Assembly: GCF_031846415.1 (NCBI RefSeq)
Contig: NZ_JAVRHT010000004.1
Span: 71,111 to 135,110 of the forward strand
Direction: 5' to 3'
Length of the DNA stretch: 64,000 bases
DNA from: Rubrivirga litoralis
GTDB taxonomy: Bacteria > Bacteroidota > Rhodothermia > Rhodothermales > Rubricoccaceae
Numbering within the stretch: position 1 is the first letter of the stretch; the number at the start of each line of letters is the position of its first letter. Made by a program: the position numbers and the translations under genes. This document shows, piece by piece, positions 37,157-44,357 of this stretch. The notes below the pieces were generated by a model. That model did no database searches, had not been told where the DNA came from, and saw nothing but the letters and a program-made list of their open reading frames with translations.

Positions 37157-37885
37157 CTAGGGCGCCGGCTCCGCCCCGCCCTCGGCGGGCGCGAGCCGGT
37201 AGCCCACGCCGCGGATCGTCTCGACGCGCGGCGGGTGCGAGGCGCGCGAGGCGCCCTCGGCGTCGGCGAGGCGCTGGCGGAGCCCGCTGACGGTCACGTC
37301 GAGGGCGTTGTCGGTCACGTAGAGCGCGTCGCCCCAGACGCGTTCGGCGAGGACCGTCCGCGAGAGCGCGTCGCCGGCGCTGCGCAGGAGCACCTCGAGC
37401 AGGGCGTACTCCTTGGGGCGGAGCGTGAGGACGGCCTCGCCGCCCGGTCCGTCCATCGTCGCGCGGCGGCGCTCGGCGTCGAGCGTGAGCGGGCCGACCG
37501 AGACGGTCCGCTCGACGTCCGAGAGCGGCGGGCGGCGGAGCAGCGCGCGGAGCCGGGCCACGAGCTCCTCGAAAGCGAACGGCTTGGGGAGGTAGTCGTC
37601 GGCGCCGGCGTCGAGGCCGGCCACCCGGTGCTCGACGTCGGCGAGCGCCGTCAGCATGAGGACCGGCTGGTCCTTGCCCGCGGCCCGGACGCGCTCGACG
37701 AGCGTCTTGCCGTCGCCGCGGGGCAGCCGCCAGTCGACGACGAAGGCGTCGTAGGCGTTGGCGAGCGCGAGCCGCTCGCCGGCCTCGGCGTCGGCGGCGA
37801 GGTCCACGCGGTAGCCCTCCTCCTCCAGCCCGCGCTGGACGGCGCCCGCCAGGCGGGCCTCGTCTTCGATGAGCAGGATCCACAT
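37157..37885 (-). CDS. OmpR-family response regulator (CopR/CusR-like)
   Basis: 242 residues: receiver domain with LLIEDEARLAG, phospho-acceptor Asp51 in VVDWRLPRGDG, LTAL and LPKPFAFEEL; then a winged-helix DNA-binding domain (LTLRPKEYALLEVLL ... VSGLRQRL ... ETIRGVGYRL). It is divergent from the multicopper oxidase gene and upstream of its kinase. It is one candidate for binding the 21-bp element found before four copper transcription units, one of which lies between this gene and the oxidase gene. Binding is not shown by the sequence. Confidence 0.9.
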   Translation of the reverse strand: MWILLIEDEARLAGAVQRGLEEEGYRVDLAADAEAGERLALANAYDAFVVDWRLPRGDGKTLVERVRAAGKDQPVLMLTALADVEHRVAGLDAGADDYLPKPFAFEELVARLRALLRRPPLSDVERTVSVGPLTLDAERRRATMDGPGGEAVLTLRPKEYALLEVLLRSAGDALSRTVLAERVWGDALYVTDNALDVTVSGLRQRLADAEGASRASHPPRVETIRGVGYRLAPAEGGAEPAP

Positions 37886-38027
37886 GGGCGGGGTGGTCTG
37901 GGGCGGCGTGAACTGGGGGCGGGGCGGTCGGGCACCTTACCACCGTTCCGCCGGCGTCCCCGGGCGGTCGGCCGCCCCGCCCCGCCCGCAGGACACGGTG
38001 GGCGCCTTCACCGAGTCTTGGACGTCC

Positions 38028-38048
38028 ACCTTAGCGCCTTTTAAGGCC
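38028..38048 (+). promoter_or_regulatory. Copper-regulon element, site 1 (before multicopper oxidase)
   Basis: Starts ACCTTAGCGCCTTTTAAGGC. Matches the other three sites (consensus ACCTGAGCGSCTTTTAAGGC) at nearly all positions. It ends 57 nt before the oxidase ATG in a GC-rich gap where the TTTTAA core stands out. Confidence 0.75.
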
Positions 38049-38105
38049 TTTCGCCGCACGCCGTCGTGCCGCGCCCGTTGGAAGGACCGCACCCGCCCCG
38101 CCCGC

Positions 38106-40028
38106 ATGGACCGCCGCCTCTTCCTCCGCAACGCCTCCGCCGTCGGCGCGCTCGCCGGCCTGAGCGCCCTCACGCCGGCCTGGGCGCGCCCGGCGCTCGC
38201 GGCGGGTCCGGCCCGCGCCGCCGGCCTCGCGCCCACGCGGCGCGCGGGCGGGCTGGTCGAGTACGACCTGACGATCGACCGGACGCCGGTCACGTTCAAC
38301 GGGCGGACCGGCTCGGCGGTGACCATGAACGGGAGCGTGCCCGGCCCGCTGCTGCGGTTCACCGAGGGCGACGAGGCCGTGATCCGCGTCCACAACCGGC
38401 TCGACGAGCAGACGTCGGTCCACTGGCACGGGCTCATCCTCCCGAACGCCATGGACGGCGTGCCGAAGGTGAACTTCCCCGGCATCGAGGCCCGCTCGAC
38501 GTTCGAGTACCGCTTCCCGATCCGCCAGTTCGGGACGTACTGGTGTCACAGCCACTCGGCGTTCCAGGAGCAGCAGGGGCACTACGCCCCGCTCGTCATC
38601 GACCCGGCCGGGCCGGAGCCCTACGCCTTCGACCGCGAGCTGATCGTGGTCCTGTCGGACTGGACGTTCGAGGACCCCCACGACGTGCTCGCCACGCTCA
38701 AGAAGCGGGCGAACTACTACAACTTCCAGCGCCAGACCGTCGCCGGCCTCGTGGCCGGGGAGGGCATGGACCCGGGCGCCCGGCTGGACTGGGACCGGAT
38801 GCGGATGGACCCGACCGACATCGCCGACATCACCGGGGCGACGTACACGTTCCTCATGAACGGGCAGGCCCCCGACCCGGGGTGGTCGGGCCAGTTCCGG
38901 CCCGGCGAGCGGGTCCGCCTCCGCTTTATCAACGCGAGCGCGGGCACGTTCTACGACGTCCGCATCCCGGGCCTCGACCTCACCGTCGTCCAGGTGAGCG
39001 GCCAGCACGTGCAGCCGGTCACGGTCGAGGAGTTCCGCATGGGGATCGCCGAGACGTACGACGTCGTCGTCACGCCGGGCGACCGGGCCTACACCGTGTT
39101 CGCCGAGTCCATGGACCGCTCGGGCTACGCCCGCGGCACGCTCGCGCCCCGCCCGGGCATGACGGCGCCGGTCCCCGAGCGGCGCGAGCGGCCCTCGCTC
39201 ACGATGATGGACATGGGGATGGACCACGGGTCGATGGGCGGCATGGACCACGGCGCGATGGGCCACGAGGGCGCCGCCGCGGGCGGGGCGGGCGGGGCGG
39301 CGCACGCGGGCATGGACCACGGCGCCGCCGGCCACGGCGCGATGGCGATGGGTGGGGCGGCGATGGGCGGGGCGGCGGCGGGCGCGGTGGCCGCGGGCGA
39401 CGTGGCCGAGCCCGGCGTCGACCGCACCGGGCTCCGCCCGCCGGGCACGCTCCCCGAGGTCACGCCGCACGGCCCGGACGACCACGGCGGCGCGAACGCG
39501 ATGGCCCCGGACCAGACGCGGAGCCGGCTCCACGAGCCCGGCGTCGGGCTGGGCGACGACGGCCGCCGCGTGCTCGTCTACACCGACTTGAGGGCGCTCT
39601 ACCCCGAGCCGCGCCGGGCGCCCGACCGCGAGGTCGAGCTCCACCTGACGGGCAACATGGAGCGCTACATGTGGGGGATCAACGGGAAGACGTACGCCGA
39701 GGAGCCGCTCATCCCGATGGTCTACGGCGAGCGCCTGCGCCTGACGATGGTGAACGACACCATGATGAACCACCCGATGCACCTCCACGGCATGTGGATG
39801 GAGCTCGAGAACGGCCACGGCGACGTGATCCCGCGCGTCCACACCGTCGTCGTGAAGCCGGCCGAGCGGCTCTCGCTCCTCATCGACGTGGACGCGCTCG
39901 GGCCGTGGGCCTTCCACTGCCACATCCTCTATCACATGGACCTCGGCATGTTCAGGGTGGCCATGGTCCAGCGGCCCGGCGAGGTGCCGCCCGAGGCGCT
40001 CGCCGCCTCGTACACGCCTCAGGGCTAG
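38106..40028 (+). CDS. copA: Copper-resistance multicopper oxidase CopA (PcoA type)
   Basis: 640 residues with a Tat-type signal (DRRLFLRNASAVGALAG). Cupredoxin domains carry all copper motifs: VHWHG, WCHSHSAFQEQQG, HPMHLHG and WAFHCHILYHMDLGM. A Met/His-rich insert at residues about 375-435 repeats MDHG-type units, as in PcoA/CopA for binding Cu. By family it oxidises Cu(I) in the periplasm. Downstream lie CopB and a Met/His-rich protein on the same strand. A conserved 21-bp element precedes it. The GGAGGAAHAG segment inside the Met-rich loop is GC-box encoded. Confidence 0.94.
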   Translation: MDRRLFLRNASAVGALAGLSALTPAWARPALAAGPARAAGLAPTRRAGGLVEYDLTIDRTPVTFNGRTGSAVTMNGSVPGPLLRFTEGDEAVIRVHNRLDEQTSVHWHGLILPNAMDGVPKVNFPGIEARSTFEYRFPIRQFGTYWCHSHSAFQEQQGHYAPLVIDPAGPEPYAFDRELIVVLSDWTFEDPHDVLATLKKRANYYNFQRQTVAGLVAGEGMDPGARLDWDRMRMDPTDIADITGATYTFLMNGQAPDPGWSGQFRPGERVRLRFINASAGTFYDVRIPGLDLTVVQVSGQHVQPVTVEEFRMGIAETYDVVVTPGDRAYTVFAESMDRSGYARGTLAPRPGMTAPVPERRERPSLTMMDMGMDHGSMGGMDHGAMGHEGAAAGGAGGAAHAGMDHGAAGHGAMAMGGAAMGGAAAGAVAAGDVAEPGVDRTGLRPPGTLPEVTPHGPDDHGGANAMAPDQTRSRLHEPGVGLGDDGRRVLVYTDLRALYPEPRRAPDREVELHLTGNMERYMWGINGKTYAEEPLIPMVYGERLRLTMVNDTMMNHPMHLHGMWMELENGHGDVIPRVHTVVVKPAERLSLLIDVDALGPWAFHCHILYHMDLGMFRVAMVQRPGEVPPEALAASYTPQG

Positions 40029-40121
40029 CCGCCCCGCCCGACCACCCCGCCCGGGCCACTAGCCGCCCCGCCCGCCCCGCCCGGCCGCCCCCCGAGGGCG
40101 GGGCGGGAGACCCGACGCTCC

Positions 40122-40910
40122 ATGCCCCGACGCCTCGCCCTCGCCGCCCTCCTCGCCGCCGCCCCGCTCGCGGCGGCCCAGACCCCCGAGGGGGACGGCG
40201 AAGCCAACGCGCCGCCGTTCCCCGAGTACCCCGACTTCCGGCCCGGCGCCGTCGCCGCGGCCGACCAGAAGCTGTACAGCCTCGCGCTCCTCGACCTGTT
40301 CGAGGTGGCGCCGGCCGGCGCGGGCGTCCCGGCCCGCGTCGAGGGGTTCTACCGGATCGGGACCGACTACAACAAGGTCTACCTCAAGGCCGAGGGCGAG
40401 GGGCTGGTCGCCGAGGGCGAGGGCGGGGTGGAGGCGCAGGTCCTCTACAGCCGGCTCGTCACGGAGTACTTCGAGGCCCAGGCCGGGCTCCGCCTCGACA
40501 CCGAGTTCGGCGACGGCGACGTGCGCGCTCGCCCCCAGCTCGCCGTCGGCCTGGAGGGGCTGGCGCCCTACTTTTTCGAGGTCGAACCCGCGCTCTTCGT
40601 CTCGTACAAGGGCGACGTGTCCGCCCGCCTCGAAGGCTCGTACGACCTCCTCCTGACCCAGCGACTCGTGCTCCAGCCCGAGGCCGAGGTGAACCTGGCC
40701 GTCCAGCGCGTCGAGGACTGGGGCGTCGGGACCGGCCTGAACGACATCGAGGTCGGGCTCCGGCTCCGCTACGAGATCCAGCGCGAGGTGGCCCCCTACG
40801 TCGGCGTGAGCTGGCTGAACCGCTTTGGCGAGGCCCACGACATCGCCCGGGCCGAGGGCGAGCCCACGTCGGAGGCCTTTGTCGTGTTCGGCCTCCGCCT
40901 CTGGCGGTAG
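40122..40910 (+). CDS. copB: Copper resistance protein B (outer-membrane)
   Basis: 262 residues: signal peptide MPRRLALAALLAAAPLAAA, then alternating strands typical of an outer-membrane barrel (FYRIGTDYNKVYLKAEGEGL, VQVLYSRLVTEYFEAQAGLR-like, DIEVGLRLRYEIQREVAPYVGVSW, final VVFGLRLWR). This is the CopB/PcoB core. The Met-rich N-terminal segment of proteobacterial CopB is missing, perhaps because the next gene supplies such a region. It follows the oxidase by 93 bp and is probably co-transcribed. Confidence 0.88.
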   Translation: MPRRLALAALLAAAPLAAAQTPEGDGEANAPPFPEYPDFRPGAVAAADQKLYSLALLDLFEVAPAGAGVPARVEGFYRIGTDYNKVYLKAEGEGLVAEGEGGVEAQVLYSRLVTEYFEAQAGLRLDTEFGDGDVRARPQLAVGLEGLAPYFFEVEPALFVSYKGDVSARLEGSYDLLLTQRLVLQPEAEVNLAVQRVEDWGVGTGLNDIEVGLRLRYEIQREVAPYVGVSWLNRFGEAHDIARAEGEPTSEAFVVFGLRLWR

Positions 40911-40957
40911 CGAGCGCCCCCCCAACCGACCACGTTTCCCACTCGACTCCCCTGCCG

Positions 40958-41992
40958 ATGACCCGCACGCTCTTCCTAGGCGCCGCCCTTCTCGCCGCGC
41001 CCGCCGCCCTCGCCCAGCAGCACGGCGACATGGACCACTCGCAAATGGACCACAGCCAGATGGACCATTCCCAGATGCAGGGGATGGATCACGGCTCGAT
41101 GGATCACGACGCGCTCATGGCGCTCCACATGCGCATGATGGCTGACCCCGAGATTCACGCTGCCATGCAGGCCGATCCCGAGATGCGGGCGCTCATGGCC
41201 GGGGCGATGTCGGCGACGGACCACGGAGGCATGGACCACACGACGCCGATGAACGCCGACGCCCGCGCCGCCGCGATGGACCGGATGCGCGAGCGGATGG
41301 CGGCGCTGTCGCCCGACGAGCACGCCGCGTTCATGGCCCAGATGGAGGCCTCGCACCGGCGCCTCCTCGCCAGCCCCGCCGTCCACATGCGCGCGATGGC
41401 CGACCCCGAGCTGCGCCGGATGATGGAGGACATGCCGGGCGGGATGCCGGGCATGGGCGGGGCGGACCAGGGTTCGATGGACCACGACGGGATGGACCAC
41501 GGCTCGATGGAGGGCATGAATCACGACCAGATGCCGGGCACGGGCCACGCGGGCGCGGACCACGCCGCGGGCGTCGCCATGCAGCGGCGGAACGCCGGCG
41601 CCCTCCGCAACGACGACGAGCGCCCCGCCACGCCGACCGTCGGGCCGGAAGCGTTCGACGCCTCCGCGACTGCCGACCGCTTCCACGCCGCGCTCGCGGC
41701 CGGGGACCGCGAGGCGGTCAGGGTCCTCCTGCTCCCCGACGCCGTGGTCCTCGGGGGCGGTCAGGCCGAGGCCCGGAACGAGTACCTCGGCGGCCGCTTT
41801 GCCCGCGACGCGGCCCTCCTCGCCGGCGCCCCGCCCGAGCCCCTGTTCCGCCGGACGACCGTCGCCACCGAGTCGGCGTGGGTCGCCTCGGCGCAGCAGG
41901 TCGGCGACGCCCGGATAGCCGAGCTCCTCGTGATGAAGCAGACGCCCGAGGGCTGGCGGATCTCGGCCGTCCACTGGTCCTCGGCACGTTAG
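40958..41992 (+). CDS. Met/His-rich periplasmic protein with C-terminal NTF2-like domain
   Basis: 344 residues. A signal peptide (MTRTLFLGAALLAAPAALA) precedes repeats of MDHSQ/MDHGS units (residues about 24-55 and again 170-200) that could bind many Cu ions. Between them are helical segments with HMRMMADPEIHAAM and HMRAMADPELRRMM. From about residue 235 a DUF4440/SnoaL-like domain follows (ATADRFHAALAAGDREAVR ... VVLGGGQAEARNEYLGGRF ... KQTPEGWRISAVHWSS). It is the third gene of the oxidase operon. A copper store or shuttle is inferred from composition; the fusion itself is not one I recognise. Confidence 0.75.
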   Translation: MTRTLFLGAALLAAPAALAQQHGDMDHSQMDHSQMDHSQMQGMDHGSMDHDALMALHMRMMADPEIHAAMQADPEMRALMAGAMSATDHGGMDHTTPMNADARAAAMDRMRERMAALSPDEHAAFMAQMEASHRRLLASPAVHMRAMADPELRRMMEDMPGGMPGMGGADQGSMDHDGMDHGSMEGMNHDQMPGTGHAGADHAAGVAMQRRNAGALRNDDERPATPTVGPEAFDASATADRFHAALAAGDREAVRVLLLPDAVVLGGGQAEARNEYLGGRFARDAALLAGAPPEPLFRRTTVATESAWVASAQQVGDARIAELLVMKQTPEGWRISAVHWSSAR

Positions 41993-42488
41993 GCTCCTCC
42001 TGGGTGGGACCCCGCCGTCCCGCACGGCGGCCGGGTCCGGCCCCTCTCGTCTACGGACCTCCCCGCCCTCCCCTCCGGCGCCGCCGTGACCGTTGGGTCT
42101 GGCCGCGCCAGAGGCCCGGCGTGGGCCGCTCGCGCCTCTCGACGGCTTTCGCAATGATCGTCCTGTCGGCGTTCGGGCGGGGCGGGAGGAGTCGCGGCGT
42201 TACCGACCGTAAGGCGCGCTAGGGGCGGGGCGGCCTCGGGGGCAGGGCGGCGCGCGTCGGCCTCCGCCAACTCGGTGGCCCGCCGCCGCCCCGCCCGGAC
42301 GCTGCGGCCCGCCGGCGTTCCATGCGACGCCGCCTACACGACACCGCCCCGCCCATGGCGTGGGCGGGGCGGCCATCGTCGCTGCCCGCTGCCCGCTCGA
42401 ACCTGAGTGGGTTTTAAGGGCTCCCCGCCGAACCATCGGCCCGGGCGCTTGTGAGACGGAAGCCTTTCCAACCCACCCCTACGCTTCC
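41993..42488. other. Gene-free region with palindrome and copper element
   Basis: No convincing gene. It contains GC boxes, a CGGCGT...ACGCCG palindrome at 42313-42332 of the GTAG family (followed by CCTAC), and the copper element at 42401, so it serves mainly as the upstream region of the Cys-rich protein gene. Confidence 0.65.
42401..42421 (+). promoter_or_regulatory. Copper-regulon element, site 2 (before four-helix-bundle protein)
   Basis: Starts ACCTGAGTGGGTTTTAAGGG. It ends 67 nt before the ATG of the 18-Cys protein and is in the same orientation as the gene. Confidence 0.7.
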
Positions 42489-42902
42489 ATGCGCACCCAG
42501 GACATCCTCTCCAAGCACCCCAATCCGTCCCAGAACCTCGACCAGATCGTCGCGCTCGTCAACTCGGCCTTTGCCTGTGAGCAGTGCTGCACGTCGTGCG
42601 CCGACGCCTGCCTCAACGAGGACGGCGACATGGACCTCCGGTACTGCATCCGCACCAACCTCGACTGCGCCGACATCTGCGCCACGACCGGCCGCGCGCT
42701 CTCGCGCCAGACCCAGCCCAACGTGCAGCTTCTCCGCGCTCAGCTCGAGGCGTGCCGGATCGCGTGCGACGCCTGCGCCGACGAGTGCGAAAAGCACGCC
42801 GACGTGCACGACCACTGCCGCGTGTGCATGGAGTGCTGCCGCGAGTGCTCCGACGCCTGCCGGTCGCTCCTCCAGGCGATGCCCCAGGGCGCAGCGGCGT
42901 AG
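42489..42902 (+). CDS. Four-helix-bundle copper-binding protein (Csp/DUF326-like)
   Basis: 137 residues with 18 Cys placed along predicted helices (CEQCCTSCADAC, CIRTNLDCADIC, CRIACDACADEC, CRVCMECCRECSDAC). This is the pattern of DUF326/Csp proteins, which store many Cu(I) ions inside a four-helix bundle. There is no signal peptide, so it is probably cytosolic, like Csp3. The ATG is the one next to the conserved part; an upstream in-frame ATG would place the copper element inside the gene. The element, and the neighbours on both sides, tie it to copper homeostasis. Confidence 0.92.
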   Translation: MRTQDILSKHPNPSQNLDQIVALVNSAFACEQCCTSCADACLNEDGDMDLRYCIRTNLDCADICATTGRALSRQTQPNVQLLRAQLEACRIACDACADECEKHADVHDHCRVCMECCRECSDACRSLLQAMPQGAAA

Positions 42903-43015
42903 CCCGCTCGCCGGGTCCGTCGACAAGGTGGCTATACGGTGGAGGCGGACCGCCGTCTGACCCGTTGCGGCGGAACGGGGAGGGCCTGGAACACCACGCT
43001 CTCCCCGACCTGGGG

Positions 43016-43876
43016 CTACCGGACGAGGATCTCGACCGCAACCGGGTTCCCCCCGCGCACAACCGGCTGGTCCGGCGACCCAGCGCCCTGGAACTCGAAC
43101 CGGCCGATCTCGCCGGAGTCGTCGTGGAGCATGACGTAGAGCGGGCCGGGCGGGGCGGCGTCGAGGTCGACCGGGACGCGCTCGGTCGTCCCGTGTTGGA
43201 CGAACGAGCGGCCGACGACGCGCGAGATGTCCGCCCCGCCCCCGGCGGCCTCGGGGTGCACCACGACCCAGCTGTCGGAGGCCACCTTCACGGAGTCCAC
43301 GATGAGGACGTCGCCGACGAACAGGGCGTCGTCGGCGAAGAGGGCGGGGGCGCCGGGCACGGGGCCGGTCCGCGCGCTCGAGCCGCCCGTCACCGGGGGG
43401 ACCGACGGCGGGACGGGTTCGGCGTCGAGGTCTGAGCCTTCGAGGTCGCCGATGAGCGCCTCCATCTCGGCGATCTCGCGCCGCTGTGCCAGGATGATCT
43501 CGTCGGCGAGACGGCGCACGCGGGGGTCGGAGATGTTGGCCCGCTCGCTCGTCAGGATGGCGATGGAGTGGTGCGGGATCATCGCCTTCATCCACGACAC
43601 GTCGTCGACCGTCGTCTGGCTGCGGGCGAAAAAGAGGCCCGCCGCGAACAAGACCGCCGAGCCTATAAAGATGGCGACGTTTGCCTTCTTGTTGTCGTAC
43701 ATGTCGAGCATCCACGACAGCATCACGATGGCCATCATCGAACCCATAAACACGGCCATCCAAAACCGCGTCTGGCTCCACCACGCGTCGTCGAGCGTGT
43801 AGATGGTGGCGTACATGAGGCCGAACATGATCACCGTGGAGGTGGCGATCATGCCGAAGAAGCGTTTGTAGGACAT
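43016..43876 (-). CDS. DUF305 membrane protein with C-terminal DUF7282-like domain
   Basis: 286 residues. Three membrane helices (residues about 5-85: FGMIATSTVIMFGLMYATIY, FWMAVFMGSMMAIVMLSWML, ANVAIFIGSAVLFAAGLFFA) lead to a DUF305 motif: WMKAMIPHHSIAILTSERA ... LADEIILAQRREIAEMEALI, with the paired His thought to bind metal. After a Pro-rich linker, the last 110 residues (VDSVKVASDSWVVVHPEAAGG ... VMLHDDSGEIGRFEF) resemble DUF7282, a domain better known from haloarchaea. The copper element upstream suggests a metal-linked role. The exact function is unknown. Confidence 0.78.
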   Translation of the reverse strand: MSYKRFFGMIATSTVIMFGLMYATIYTLDDAWWSQTRFWMAVFMGSMMAIVMLSWMLDMYDNKKANVAIFIGSAVLFAAGLFFARSQTTVDDVSWMKAMIPHHSIAILTSERANISDPRVRRLADEIILAQRREIAEMEALIGDLEGSDLDAEPVPPSVPPVTGGSSARTGPVPGAPALFADDALFVGDVLIVDSVKVASDSWVVVHPEAAGGGADISRVVGRSFVQHGTTERVPVDLDAAPPGPLYVMLHDDSGEIGRFEFQGAGSPDQPVVRGGNPVAVEILVR

Positions 43877-43954
43877 GCTAGCGTCGAGGGAGCGGGTGCA
43901 GAGGTGGATCGGGGTCCTACTCCTGTCGCCCCTGCGGGATCGGGAAGCGGGAGC

Positions 43955-43975
43955 ACCTGAGCGGCTTTTAAGGCC
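43955..43975 (+). promoter_or_regulatory. Copper-regulon element, site 3 (before DUF305 gene)
   Basis: Starts ACCTGAGCGGCTTTTAAGGC on the plus strand, 78 nt upstream of the minus-strand DUF305 start, thus inverted relative to its gene. Confidence 0.75.
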
Positions 43976-44095
43976 CGCCGTGTAGGGCCCGCCGCGGCGA
44001 GCCGAGGGACCGCCCCGCCCCCGCGTCTCTGGCTGTGGGGCGGGGTGGAGACGCCGGCCCGGCGCCCATTCAGGTTCGCAAGCCGGGCAGGTGGC

Positions 44096-44323
44096 TCAGG
44101 CAGCCTCGAAGACGGGCTGGAACCCGGCGTCCTCGACGGCTTGCCAGACAGCCTCGCGGTCCGCCCCGCCCGAGAGGCGGACGACGGCGGGGCCGTCGAG
44201 CGTGAGCTGCTCGACCTCGACGCCGGGCGTGCGGTCCAGGGCCTTGGTTGCCGAAGCGACGCAGCCGCCGCAGGTCATGCCTTCGATGCCAAAGCGGAGG
44301 GTGGTTTCGGTCGGCGTGCTCAT
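44096..44323 (-). CDS. copZ: Heavy-metal-associated (HMA) copper chaperone
   Basis: 75 residues, a single ferredoxin-like HMA domain with IEGMTCGGCVASATKAL (the CxxC Cu(I) site; here C-G-G-C), then LDRTPGVEVEQLTLDGPAVVRL and a final VEDAGFQPVFEA. By family it carries Cu(I) to the P-type ATPase whose gene ends 34 bp upstream on the same strand. The Gly-Gly within the CxxC differs from the C-A-A-C of the ATPase domains. The ATG start is clear. Confidence 0.88.
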   Translation of the reverse strand: MSTPTETTLRFGIEGMTCGGCVASATKALDRTPGVEVEQLTLDGPAVVRLSGGADREAVWQAVEDAGFQPVFEAA

Positions 44324-44357
44324 GACGGGTAGGGAAGAGGAAAAAAGGGCGGGGTAG

